A stretch of DNA of 5,346 bases from Erythrobacter sp. UBA1916 (GTDB lineage Bacteria > Pseudomonadota > Alphaproteobacteria > Sphingomonadales > Sphingomonadaceae). How positions within the stretch are numbered: the first letter of the stretch is position 1; each line of letters begins with the position of its first letter. Below, piece by piece: positions 1 through 5,346 of this stretch. Both the position numbers and the translations under genes were made by a program. The stretch lies in assembly GCA_002337385.1 (NCBI GenBank), contig DDFY01000037.1:1-5346 (forward strand), given 5' to 3'. Under the pieces are notes generated by a model. It was not told where the DNA came from, made no database searches, and saw only the letters and a list, made by a program, of their open reading frames with translations.

Positions 1-1791
1 GACTGCAAAGAATATGTCATCGATTACCTCGCCAAGAGCTTTCCGGTCCGGCTGATGGCGGTCTTCGTTGACGAGGACGGCAATCCGCGTTCCGAACCGA
101 TGATCGACGAGGACGGTAACGCGGTGCTGTGCCGCAGCGCCGTGGCGGCGCGCGACACGATGATCGAACAGCTTTGCGCGCTCCCGCCGATCGCGACCGC
201 GCTTGACGCCATCATCGAGCGATTCGGCACCGACCATGTCGCCGAAGTCACCGGGCGCAGCCGCCGGCTCATTGTAGGTGCGGACGGCAAGCAGGTCGTA
301 CAGTCGCGCAGTCCGCGTTCGAACGTTGCCGAAACGCGCGCGTTCATGAACGGCGACAAGCGCATCTTGGTCTTTTCCGATGCAGGCGGTACGGGCCGGT
401 CATATCATGCCGATCTCGATTGCGAGAACCGGCAGCGGCGGGTGCATTTCCTGCTCGAACCGGGCTGGCGCGCGGACTCGGCTATCCAGGGGCTGGGCCG
501 CACCAACCGCACCAACCAGGCCTCGGCGCCGCTGTTTCGTCCCGTCACTACCGATGTACGCGGCGAGCGACGGTTCATCTCGACCATCGCCCGGCGCCTC
601 GACAGTCTCGGCGCACTGACGCGCGGCCAGCGTCAGACTGGCGGTCAGAACCTGTTCGATCCGGCCGACAATCTGGAAAGCACATACGCAAAAGAAGCGC
701 TCACGCGCTGGTTCGGACTGCTGTTCGCCGGCAAATTGGAAGCGGTCTCGCTTGCACGTTTCGAGGAGCTTTCGGGTCTAACGATCACCGCATCCGATGG
801 CGGTATGGTTGAGGACTTGCCGCCGATCCAGCGCTGGCTCAATCGCATCCTCGCACTTCCCATTGCCCTGCAGAATGCGATCTTCGATGAATATCTCGCG
901 CTGGTCGAAGCGAGGATCGATGCTGCGCGCGAAGCCGGCACATTGGATCTCGGTGTCGAGACCATTGCGGTCGAGAGCTTCGAAGTTCTCTCGGACAGCT
1001 TGCTAAGGACCGACGGTGTCTCGGCCGCGACCACGCACCTGCTCGAACTCGAGATTGCCCGCGCCATGCATCCGCTCTCGCTCGAGCGCCTGGAGAAGAT
1101 CCATGACCTTGCCGGACCGCGCCAGCGCACGCTGCGCAATGCGCGTTCGGGCCGTGTGGCACTTCTGGTGCAGGCGCGCAGCTTGCTCACCGACGAGGGC
1201 GAACGGATATCGCGCTTCGAACTCATCCGGCCCCTGAAGCGCTCCTACATCACTGCCGACGCACTTGAGGAAAGCTCATGGGAAACCATCGACGAAGCCG
1301 CATTCCGCGAACGCTGGAATGCCGAGGTCGGTGAGGCGGCATCGAGCTTCAGGCGTGAGCGGTTGTACCTTGCAACCGGATTGCTGCTGCCGGTCTGGGA
1401 CAAGCTTCCTGCCGAACATGTCCGTGTCAGCCGCATTGCTTCAACCGACGGGCGTTCGCTCCTGGGCAGGGAAGTGCCGGTCGCCGTCGTTCCGGACCTG
1501 TGCCGCGCACTTGGCATCGGCGATGTCCAGCAACTCGATCCCGACCAGCTGGCCGATGCCGTGCTTGGTTCGGGCAAGCCGATGGAAATCGCCGGTATCG
1601 AACGCCTGACGCTGAAGCGCAGCCTGGTGAACCGCTCGCAGCGGCTCGAACTTGCCGGTTGGTCAGCATCGCGGCTCGACTGGTACAAGGCGCGAGGCTG
1701 CTTCACCGAGATCATCCGCTACAAGACGCGGCTGTTCGTGCCGCGCGAGAGTGCTTCGTCGGTGATTGAGCGATTGATGGCAGCCGCTTAG
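1..1791 (+). CDS. Strawberry-notch-type SF2 helicase/ATPase, C-terminal part (5' end outside window)
   Basis: The reading frame is open from the first base and ends at a TAG at 1789-1791, so about 596 C-terminal residues are present. An internal ATG at 55 is not the real start because conserved-looking sequence precedes it. Bacterial strawberry-notch (SBNO) proteins are usually well over 1000 aa, so the N-terminal DEAD-like ATPase half lies upstream. Visible SBNO helicase-C features, numbered from base 1, are HVAEVTGR near residues 79-86, a GGTGRSYHADL segment near 129-139, the arginine-rich motif VI-like QGLGRTNRTNQ near 163-173, and QRQTGGQNLFD near 210-220. The remaining ~370 residues form an Arg/Leu/Glu-rich tail without a motif I recognise. 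The family is predicted to couple ATP hydrolysis to DNA or chromatin-like remodelling; on alphaproteobacterial plasmids it is often annotated as a methylase/helicase. The exact substrate is unknown. The family call is strong, the function is inferred. Confidence 0.88.
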   Translation, partial: DCKEYVIDYLAKSFPVRLMAVFVDEDGNPRSEPMIDEDGNAVLCRSAVAARDTMIEQLCALPPIATALDAIIERFGTDHVAEVTGRSRRLIVGADGKQVVQSRSPRSNVAETRAFMNGDKRILVFSDAGGTGRSYHADLDCENRQRRVHFLLEPGWRADSAIQGLGRTNRTNQASAPLFRPVTTDVRGERRFISTIARRLDSLGALTRGQRQTGGQNLFDPADNLESTYAKEALTRWFGLLFAGKLEAVSLARFEELSGLTITASDGGMVEDLPPIQRWLNRILALPIALQNAIFDEYLALVEARIDAAREAGTLDLGVETIAVESFEVLSDSLLRTDGVSAATTHLLELEIARAMHPLSLERLEKIHDLAGPRQRTLRNARSGRVALLVQARSLLTDEGERISRFELIRPLKRSYITADALEESSWETIDEAAFRERWNAEVGEAASSFRRERLYLATGLLLPVWDKLPAEHVRVSRIASTDGRSLLGREVPVAVVPDLCRALGIGDVQQLDPDQLADAVLGSGKPMEIAGIERLTLKRSLVNRSQRLELAGWSASRLDWYKARGCFTEIIRYKTRLFVPRESASSVIERLMAAA

Positions 1792-1828
1792 CGGCTCGCC
1801 ATCATGGCTCATGCGGCTATCGCGAGCC
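1782..1828. terminator. Inverted repeats between convergent helicase and antitoxin genes (weak bidirectional terminator candidate)
   Basis: AGCCGC at 1782-1787 pairs with GCGGCT at 1791-1796 around a 3-nt loop that includes part of the helicase stop codon. A second pair, GGCTCGC at 1793-1799 and GCGAGCC at 1822-1828, overlaps it and encloses the antitoxin stop codon. The two hairpins are mutually exclusive. No T-tract follows on either strand, so intrinsic termination is doubtful. The gap between the two convergent stop codons is only 17 bp, so any terminator must overlap coding sequence. Confidence 0.25.
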
Positions 1829-2090
1829 TAACACCGAGTGCTTTCATGACCCGCATGAGCGTGTCGAGAGTCGGGTTGCCGGTATCGCTGAGCGCGCGAT
1901 AGAGCGCTTCGCGACTGATGCCCGTCTCGCGCGATAATGCGGACATACCCCGCGACCGCGCAATCGTGTTGAGCGCCTGGAGCAGTTCTTCGGGCGAGCC
2001 GTCTTCGAGATAGGCGTCAAGATAGGCTGCGATATCCGCAGGCGTCTCGAGCAGTTCCGCTGCATCCCACGGCTTCGTTTCAATCGCCAT
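1809..2090 (-). CDS. HI1420/HigA-family antitoxin of a type II toxin-antitoxin pair
   Basis: This 93-aa protein starts at the ATG read from 2090 down (MAIETKPWDAAELL) and ends at a TGA at 1811-1809. The sequence fits the addiction-module antidote family COG3636/TIGR02684 (HI1420 type). An N-terminal segment with 'DIAAYLDAYLED' is followed by an alpha-helical linker (ELLQALNTIARSRGMS). A helix-turn-helix follows near residues 50-85 (LSRETGISREALYRALS, then NPTLDTLMRVMKALG). The family neutralises the cognate RelE-like toxin by direct binding and usually represses its own operon through the HTH. The frame stays open upstream to 2159, but that extension would lie inside the toxin gene and lacks family similarity, so the 2090 start was chosen. 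The start overlaps the end of the toxin gene by 11 nt, which implies translational coupling. Direct repeats upstream of the toxin are candidate binding sites. Confidence 0.9.
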   Translation of the reverse strand: MAIETKPWDAAELLETPADIAAYLDAYLEDGSPEELLQALNTIARSRGMSALSRETGISREALYRALSDTGNPTLDTLMRVMKALGVRLAIAA

Positions 2091-2382
2091 CTTCAATCTC
2101 CTTCGCCATCGCCTTGGCGCGCTTGATGTCCCTGGTCTGCGATCCCTTGTTCCCACCACACAGCAAGATGACGATCACGTCGCCGCGTCTCGTGTAATAG
2201 ACCCGGTATCCCGGACCGAACGTAAATCGCAGCTCGCTGACACCATCTCCGATGGACTTGGCATCGCCCAGGTTTCCTTGCGCGATCCGGTCGATACGCC
2301 TCGCGATCCGTGCCCGTGCCGAGACATCCTTCAAGCCTCTGAGCCAATCGATGAACTCATCGGTTCGGCGCACCTCAAACAT
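2080..2382 (-). CDS. HI1419/HigB-like (RelE/ParE superfamily) toxin
   Basis: This 100-aa protein runs from the ATG read from 2382 down (MFEVRRTDEFIDWLRGLKD) to a TGA at 2082-2080. It matches the addiction-module killer family COG3657/TIGR02683 (HI1419 type) in length and pattern. An N-terminal 'RRTDEFIDWL' helix is followed by 'ARARIARRIDRIAQGNLGD', then 'GVSELRFTFGPGYRVYYTRRGD', the hydrophobic strand VIVILLCGGNKGSQ and a basic C-terminal helix (TRDIKRAKAMAKE). RelE-fold members typically inhibit translation by cleaving mRNA at the ribosome; the activity of this subfamily member is inferred. The frame continues upstream to 2580 without family similarity and across the AT-rich promoter region, so the 2382 ATG is preferred. 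No Shine-Dalgarno sequence is visible before it. The toxin-first order and overlap with the downstream antitoxin are typical of this family. Confidence 0.9.
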   Translation of the reverse strand: MFEVRRTDEFIDWLRGLKDVSARARIARRIDRIAQGNLGDAKSIGDGVSELRFTFGPGYRVYYTRRGDVIVILLCGGNKGSQTRDIKRAKAMAKEIEDGD

Positions 2383-2424
2383 GTCAAGTTTAATGCACAA
2401 ACCCCATGTGATTGTCAAGTTTAA
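2382..2424. repeat. Two perfect 12-bp direct repeats (TGTCAAGTTTAA) 31 bp apart, operator candidate
   Basis: TGTCAAGTTTAA occurs at 2382-2393 and again at 2413-2424, identical over 12 bp and offset by 31 bp, close to three helical turns. Read on the minus strand each copy is TTAAACTTGACA. The first copy abuts and includes the first base of the toxin ATG; the second supplies a consensus -35 hexamer for toxin transcription. The position at the toxin promoter makes it a likely binding site for the HTH antitoxin. This role is inference; the repeats themselves are directly seen. Confidence 0.6.
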
Positions 2425-2438
2425 GTTACAATTTTCAA
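2390..2438 (-). promoter_or_regulatory. Candidate promoter(s) for the toxin-antitoxin operon
   Basis: On the minus strand a perfect TTGACA (bases 2418-2413) is followed after 17 nt by CATTAA (2395-2390), which matches the -10 consensus at only 3 of 6 positions. That promoter would start transcription at or next to the toxin ATG, giving an almost leaderless mRNA and agreeing with the missing Shine-Dalgarno site. A competing reading is TTGAAA (2438-2433), a 16-nt spacer and GACAAT (2416-2411), which would give a leader of roughly 20 nt. The local AT-richness contrasts sharply with the GC-rich genes on either side and supports a promoter here, but the choice between them cannot be made from sequence. 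Confidence 0.4.
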
Positions 2439-2472
2439 ACTCAAAGCAGAGCGCGTCGAGCTCCAGATCAGA

Positions 2473-2549
2473 GAGAGGAGGGGGCCTTGGCCTGAATGCG
2501 CCTGAATGGGGCCGGTTGTCGGCATGCATAGGGCGTTCAATCAGGAGAC
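2473..2549 (+). promoter_or_regulatory. parB leader with purine-rich tract and strong ribosome binding site
   Basis: A purine-rich GAGAGGAGGGGG begins at 2473, and the 10-mer ATCAGGAGAC at 2540-2549 contains a strong Shine-Dalgarno AGGAGA (2543-2548), six bases before the ATG at 2555. This site fixes the parB start. The same two elements, in the same order, precede ardC: GAGAGGAG at 4635 and the identical ATCAGGAGAC at 4694-4703, again exactly five bases from its ATG. No convincing sigma70 promoter for parB was found; TTGTCA (2412-2417) with TCAAAC (2435-2440) is a weak possibility. Confidence 0.6.
2491..2510 (+). repeat. 10-bp tandem direct repeat in parB leader
   Basis: CCTGAATGCG at 2491-2500 is followed immediately by CCTGAATGGG at 2501-2510, nine of ten bases identical. 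The period is about one helical turn. Two copies in a non-coding leader could be a small protein-binding site or a chance slip duplication; nothing here decides between them. Confidence 0.5.
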
Positions 2550-2554
2550 TTCCG

Positions 2555-4549
2555 ATGATCAAGACCATCCCGTTGAACAAGCTCGTTCAATCCCCCCGCA
2601 ATGTCAGGAAGCACGCCGATGCCAAGGCCGATGCGCAGCTGAAAGCCAGCATCGCGGCCAACGGCCTGCTGCAGAACCTCATCGTGCGCCCGGCTGCCAA
2701 GGGCAAGTTCGAGGTCGAGGCAGGCGAACGCCGCCGCCGTGCGCTCTTCTCGCTGGCCGACGACAAGGCGCTCCCGCGCACACATCCGGTCACGTGCCTG
2801 GTGCTTGACGACGCGGACGCCGATTCCATCGAGACCAGTCTTGCCGAGAACTTCCACCGCCTCGCAATGAACCCGGCCGATGAAGCGCAGGCCTTCGCTT
2901 CGCTGATCGAGGCCGGTGCGAGCAGCGAGGACGTCGCGCGCCGCTTCGGTCTCACGGTCCGTTTCGTAGAAGGACGGCTGCGTCTGGCAAATCTTGCCCA
3001 GCCTGTCTTCGAAGCGCTTGCCGCCGGCGAGATCACCCTCGACATCGCCAAGGCTTATGGCGCCAGTTCGGACCAGGTAATCCAGGCGCAGGTCTTCGAG
3101 CAGGTCTCATCGGCCTACTACGCGCCCACGCCCGACAGCATCCGCCGCATGGTGCTGAACGGCACGGTGCGCGGCAACGATCCGCGTGCCCGGCTTGTCG
3201 GGCGCGATGCTTATGTCGAGGCCGGTGGTCGGATCGAGCGCGAACTCTTCGATGACGATGACAGCGAAAGCTGGGTCGATGTCGCGCTGCTCGAGGATCT
3301 TGCCCGGGCGCGAATGGAAGAATGCGCCAAGGCGCTCGCCGGCGAACACGAGATCGCCTGGGTCAAGCCGACGCTCGACAACTATGTCTCGCACGACCTC
3401 ATCGACGGCCTGCATCGCCTTCCGGCAGAGGCCGCGCCGCTCAGCGAAGCCGAGCTTGCCCGGCTCGACGAGCTCGACACCTCGTGGGACGAGCATGCCG
3501 CGATCCTCGAATCCGAGGACAGCGACGAGGATGCCGTTGCCGCTGCGGAACAGTCGATCGAGACGATCGAGCGCGAATGCCAGGAGATACGCAATCGCCC
3601 GCTGGTGCTCGATCCCGAGCTCAAGCCCGACGCCGGTATGATCCTGACATTAGGGCGCGATGGCGTACCGGTGCTCCAGCCGCATTTCTATACCGAGAAT
3701 GCGGCCGTGCTTGCGCCGGGCGACGATCCCGTCGAAGTCGTTTCGGGAACCGGAGAAGAAGCGCCCAAGCGCGCGACGCTATCGAAACGCCTGGTCGACG
3801 AGCTGGCTATGCAGCGCCGCGACGTGCTCGCACTCCATGTCGCGTCCGATCCGGCGCTCGCGTTCGACCTCATGGTCTTCACGCTTGCCGATGCCGATAC
3901 GCTCGACTGGCGTGCGCAATCGGCGACAACGCTGCGCGGTCCGGTGGCGGCCGGACCGATTATCGGTTTCGAAGCCAAGGATGCACCTGCGAGCGCGGCG
4001 CTGGCCGAGTTCAAGGGTGGCCTTGATGAGTCCTGGCGCGCTGGCGAAGATGTGGTCGAACGCTTCAAGGCGTTCCGCGCTCTGGACGATGATGCCCGCG
4101 CTACCTGGCTTGGCTATGTCGTCGGTCGAACCTTCGAGGCAAGCCTCAACCTTGCCGGCGAGCGCGCGATCGCATTGCACGATCATCTCGGCGCCAGCAT
4201 CGGCATTGATATCGCCCGCTGGTGGAGGCCCAATGCGGCGAACTATTTCGACCGGGTGTCGAAGGCGGTGATCCTCGATGCGTTGTCTGAAGTTGGTGGG
4301 CCCGATCTCGTCGCGCGCTTTGCCGCTTCGAAGAAGTCCGAGCTGGCTGAAAGCGCCGAGCGCGTCTTCTCGGGCAACTTCATCACCGATGCCGCGGTGC
4401 GCGATGCAGCGCTCGCCTGGGTCCCCGATGCGATGCGTTTTGCCGGCCAGGACGCAACGGTTGCTGACGATGAAGCCAATGAAGCAAGCGACGCCAGCGA
4501 CGACTTTGCCGGCGAGGATGACAAGTCTCCCCGCGAGATGGCCGCCTGA
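2555..4549 (+). CDS. Long ParB/RepB/Spo0J-family DNA-binding protein (orphan, no adjacent parA)
   Basis: This 664-aa protein begins at the ATG at 2555 (MIKTIPLNKLVQSPRNVRKH), set by a Shine-Dalgarno site six bases upstream. The frame is open back to 2252 but that part is antisense to the toxin and was excluded. Residues 1-100 form the ParB/Srx-like nucleotide-binding domain: 'SPRNVRK', 'IAANGLLQNLIVRP', the GERRRRA signature (57-63) and ENFHRLAMNPADEAQAF (98-114). An HTH follows near 123-147 (SEDVARRFGLTVRFVEGRLRL). In ParB proteins these regions bind CTP and parS-like DNA. The ~450 residues beyond are unlike chromosomal ParB (usually about 300 aa), with an acidic coiled-coil-prone stretch near 295-345 and a very acidic tail near 637-656. 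Such long ParBs recur on alphaproteobacterial plasmids and ICEs beside ArdC and SBNO genes. A role in element maintenance or regulation is inferred; classical ParA-driven partition is not supported here. Confidence 0.9.
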   Translation: MIKTIPLNKLVQSPRNVRKHADAKADAQLKASIAANGLLQNLIVRPAAKGKFEVEAGERRRRALFSLADDKALPRTHPVTCLVLDDADADSIETSLAENFHRLAMNPADEAQAFASLIEAGASSEDVARRFGLTVRFVEGRLRLANLAQPVFEALAAGEITLDIAKAYGASSDQVIQAQVFEQVSSAYYAPTPDSIRRMVLNGTVRGNDPRARLVGRDAYVEAGGRIERELFDDDDSESWVDVALLEDLARARMEECAKALAGEHEIAWVKPTLDNYVSHDLIDGLHRLPAEAAPLSEAELARLDELDTSWDEHAAILESEDSDEDAVAAAEQSIETIERECQEIRNRPLVLDPELKPDAGMILTLGRDGVPVLQPHFYTENAAVLAPGDDPVEVVSGTGEEAPKRATLSKRLVDELAMQRRDVLALHVASDPALAFDLMVFTLADADTLDWRAQSATTLRGPVAAGPIIGFEAKDAPASAALAEFKGGLDESWRAGEDVVERFKAFRALDDDARATWLGYVVGRTFEASLNLAGERAIALHDHLGASIGIDIARWWRPNAANYFDRVSKAVILDALSEVGGPDLVARFAASKKSELAESAERVFSGNFITDAAVRDAALAWVPDAMRFAGQDATVADDEANEASDASDDFAGEDDKSPREMAA

Positions 4550-4585
4550 CCTCCTCCTGACAGGACCGGTCATCTCGACCCCCGT

Positions 4586-4627
4586 GAGGCGGTCCCTGCC
4601 ATTTCCGGCAGGGGCCGCCTCCTTTTT
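4586..4627 (+). terminator. Rho-independent terminator after parB
   Basis: A 15-bp stem (4586-4600 paired with 4607-4621) has one G-U wobble and a 6-nt loop (ATTTCC), and is followed by C then five T at 4623-4627. It lies 36 bp after the parB stop codon. It should end most parB transcripts and so separate parB from ardC transcription, unless it is used as an attenuator. Confidence 0.85.
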
Positions 4628-4688
4628 GCCGGGTGAGAGGAGAGGGGAGCTTTGCCGTTTCGGACCACCTGCAAATCCTTGCCGGGTG
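4626..4688 (+). repeat. 10-bp direct repeat TTGCCGGGTG in ardC leader
   Basis: TTGCCGGGTG occurs at 4626-4635, beginning in the T-tract of the parB terminator, and again at 4679-4688 just before the ardC ribosome binding site. The copies are 53 bp apart. Role unknown; could be a regulatory site or a duplication remnant. Confidence 0.4.
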
Positions 4689-4703
4689 GCCGGATCAGGA
4701 GAC
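4635..4703 (+). promoter_or_regulatory. ardC leader with ribosome binding site
   Basis: A purine-rich GAGAGGAGAGGGGAG begins at 4635 and the 10-mer ATCAGGAGAC at 4694-4703 holds the Shine-Dalgarno AGGAGA (4697-4702), six bases before the ATG at 4709. Order and spacing parallel the parB leader. No clear -35/-10 pair is visible between the terminator and this site, so the promoter for ardC is not identified. Confidence 0.55.
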
Positions 4704-4708
4704 CTCAC

Positions 4709-5346
4709 ATGGCAAAGAAAGCCTATCGCGCGAATGCGCAATCGCCTGCGCAACGCATCACCGCTGAAATCATCAAGCGCCTCGAGGAAGGTACAAGGCC
4801 CTGGGTCAAGCCCTGGCGCGGCGTGGCGCTGGCGCGCCCGATGCGTGCCTGCGGTATTCCCTACCAGGGGATCAATGTGTTCTGGCTCTGGCTCGTCGCT
4901 GACATGTGCGGGTTCGCCTCGCCCTACTGGATGACCTATCGGCAGGCCAGGGAGCTTGGCGGCCAGGTTCGCAAGGGCGAGAAGGCGACCATCGCTGTCT
5001 TCTACAAGAGCTACACCAAAGAGGTCGAGGACCCGCAGACTGGCGAGCAGAGTGAAGAAGCGCGCCGCGTGCTCAAGTCCTACCCGGTGTTCAATGCCGA
5101 CCAGGTCGACGACTTGCCGAGCCGTTTCCGTCCAGCCCCGGTCATCCAGCCGGTCGCACCTGCCGGACAGCGCGAAGAGCTCGACACATTCTTCGCATCG
5201 GTTCCCGCAGATGTGAGGCATCAGGGAAGCAGTGCCTATTACGAGACTGCTGCCGATCGCATCACCATGCCGCCGGTTGAGCTGTTCGCCGATTACGATC
5301 ACTACTATGCGACGCTCGCGCATGAGGTATGTAACATCGCAAGTGT
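4709..5346 (+). CDS. ardC: ArdC-type antirestriction / ssDNA-binding protein, 3' end missing and possibly disrupted
   Basis: The frame runs from the ATG at 4709 (MAKKAYRANAQSPAQRITAE) to the window end, giving 212 residues of a family usually near 300 aa. The N-terminal ArdC/DUF1738 domain shows RPWVKPW (30-36), PYQGINVFWLWL (51-62), WMTYRQARELGGQVRKGEK (74-92) and YPVFNADQVDDLP (125-137). A second conserved block, SAYYETAADRITMPP (175-189), leads to YYATLAHE (199-206), the start of the zincin-like HExxH metallopeptidase motif. ArdC proteins bind single-stranded DNA and protect incoming DNA from host restriction during conjugation. The motif reads H205-E206-V-C-N209 where H is expected at 209, and the usual following W/T/G residues are absent. 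Homology seems to stop around base 5327, so the gene may be interrupted there by another element or frame-disrupting change. It follows parB after a terminator, so it is probably transcribed separately. Confidence 0.87.
   Translation, partial: MAKKAYRANAQSPAQRITAEIIKRLEEGTRPWVKPWRGVALARPMRACGIPYQGINVFWLWLVADMCGFASPYWMTYRQARELGGQVRKGEKATIAVFYKSYTKEVEDPQTGEQSEEARRVLKSYPVFNADQVDDLPSRFRPAPVIQPVAPAGQREELDTFFASVPADVRHQGSSAYYETAADRITMPPVELFADYDHYYATLAHEVCNIAS

Noticed and set aside
645..1226. A 193-codon minus-strand frame inside the helicase gene
   Set aside because: Ser/Arg-rich composition typical of the reverse complement of a GC-rich gene; no start signal or domain seen.
2252..2554. A 101-codon in-frame upstream extension of parB
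   Set aside because: It is antisense to the toxin gene and its promoter, has no ParB similarity, and a strong ribosome binding site points to the ATG at 2555.
2383..2554. A CRISPR array or iteron-type replication origin in the repeat-bearing intergenic region
   Set aside because: Only two copies of each repeat are present, no rep gene is nearby, and the repeats are better explained as operator sites.
2383..2580. An N-terminal extension of the toxin to base 2580
   Set aside because: The added 66 residues cover the AT-rich repeat/promoter region and the parB ribosome binding site and do not resemble the toxin family.
4278..4934. A 218-codon plus-strand frame spanning the parB-ardC junction
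   Set aside because: It is a shifted frame of parB and ardC with low-complexity Arg/Ser/Pro composition, and it reads through the terminator hairpin.
3779..5323. A 514-codon open frame on the minus strand across the end of parB, the intergenic region and ardC
   Set aside because: It is antisense to two well-supported genes, crosses a strong plus-strand terminator, and shows no recognisable domain. Long antisense frames are common in GC-rich DNA.

Overview
The window is GC-rich (roughly 60% or a little more by eye) and densely coding. Its gene set is typical of large plasmids and integrative conjugative elements of alphaproteobacteria. The protein sequences look most like those of sphingomonads (Sphingobium, Novosphingobium, Erythrobacter relatives), but this host assignment is inferred from family resemblance, not from a marker gene.

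Layout: (1) Bases 1-1791, plus strand: the C-terminal ~596 codons of a strawberry-notch-type (SBNO) superfamily 2 helicase/ATPase that begins upstream of the window. (2) Bases 1809-2382, minus strand, convergent with the helicase: a compact toxin-antitoxin pair of the HI1419/HI1420 (HigB/HigA-like, RelE superfamily) type, toxin first, with an 11-nt overlap. (3) Bases 2383-2554: an AT-rich divergent intergenic region holding two perfect 12-bp direct repeats 31 bp apart, a candidate toxin promoter, a 10-bp tandem repeat and the parB leader. (4) Bases 2555-4549, plus strand: a long (664 aa) ParB-like protein with no parA beside it. (5) Bases 4550-4708: a strong rho-independent terminator, then a leader resembling that of parB. 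(6) Bases 4709-5346, plus strand: the N-terminal part of an ArdC-type antirestriction/ssDNA-binding protein. It runs off the window, and its metallopeptidase motif appears to break off in the last ~20 bases.

How the genes may work together: SBNO helicase, long orphan ParB and ArdC commonly recur together on alphaproteobacterial mobile elements. They are thought to serve maintenance and establishment of the element (DNA handling, partition-like DNA binding, protection from host restriction). The toxin-antitoxin cassette sits between two of them in reverse orientation, like an inserted stabilising cargo. I see no tRNA, rRNA, CRISPR array or complete insertion sequence. The most notable irregularities are the operator-like repeats at the toxin start codon, the matching leaders of parB and ardC, and the apparent loss of homology at the end of ardC, which may mark the edge of an inserted element.
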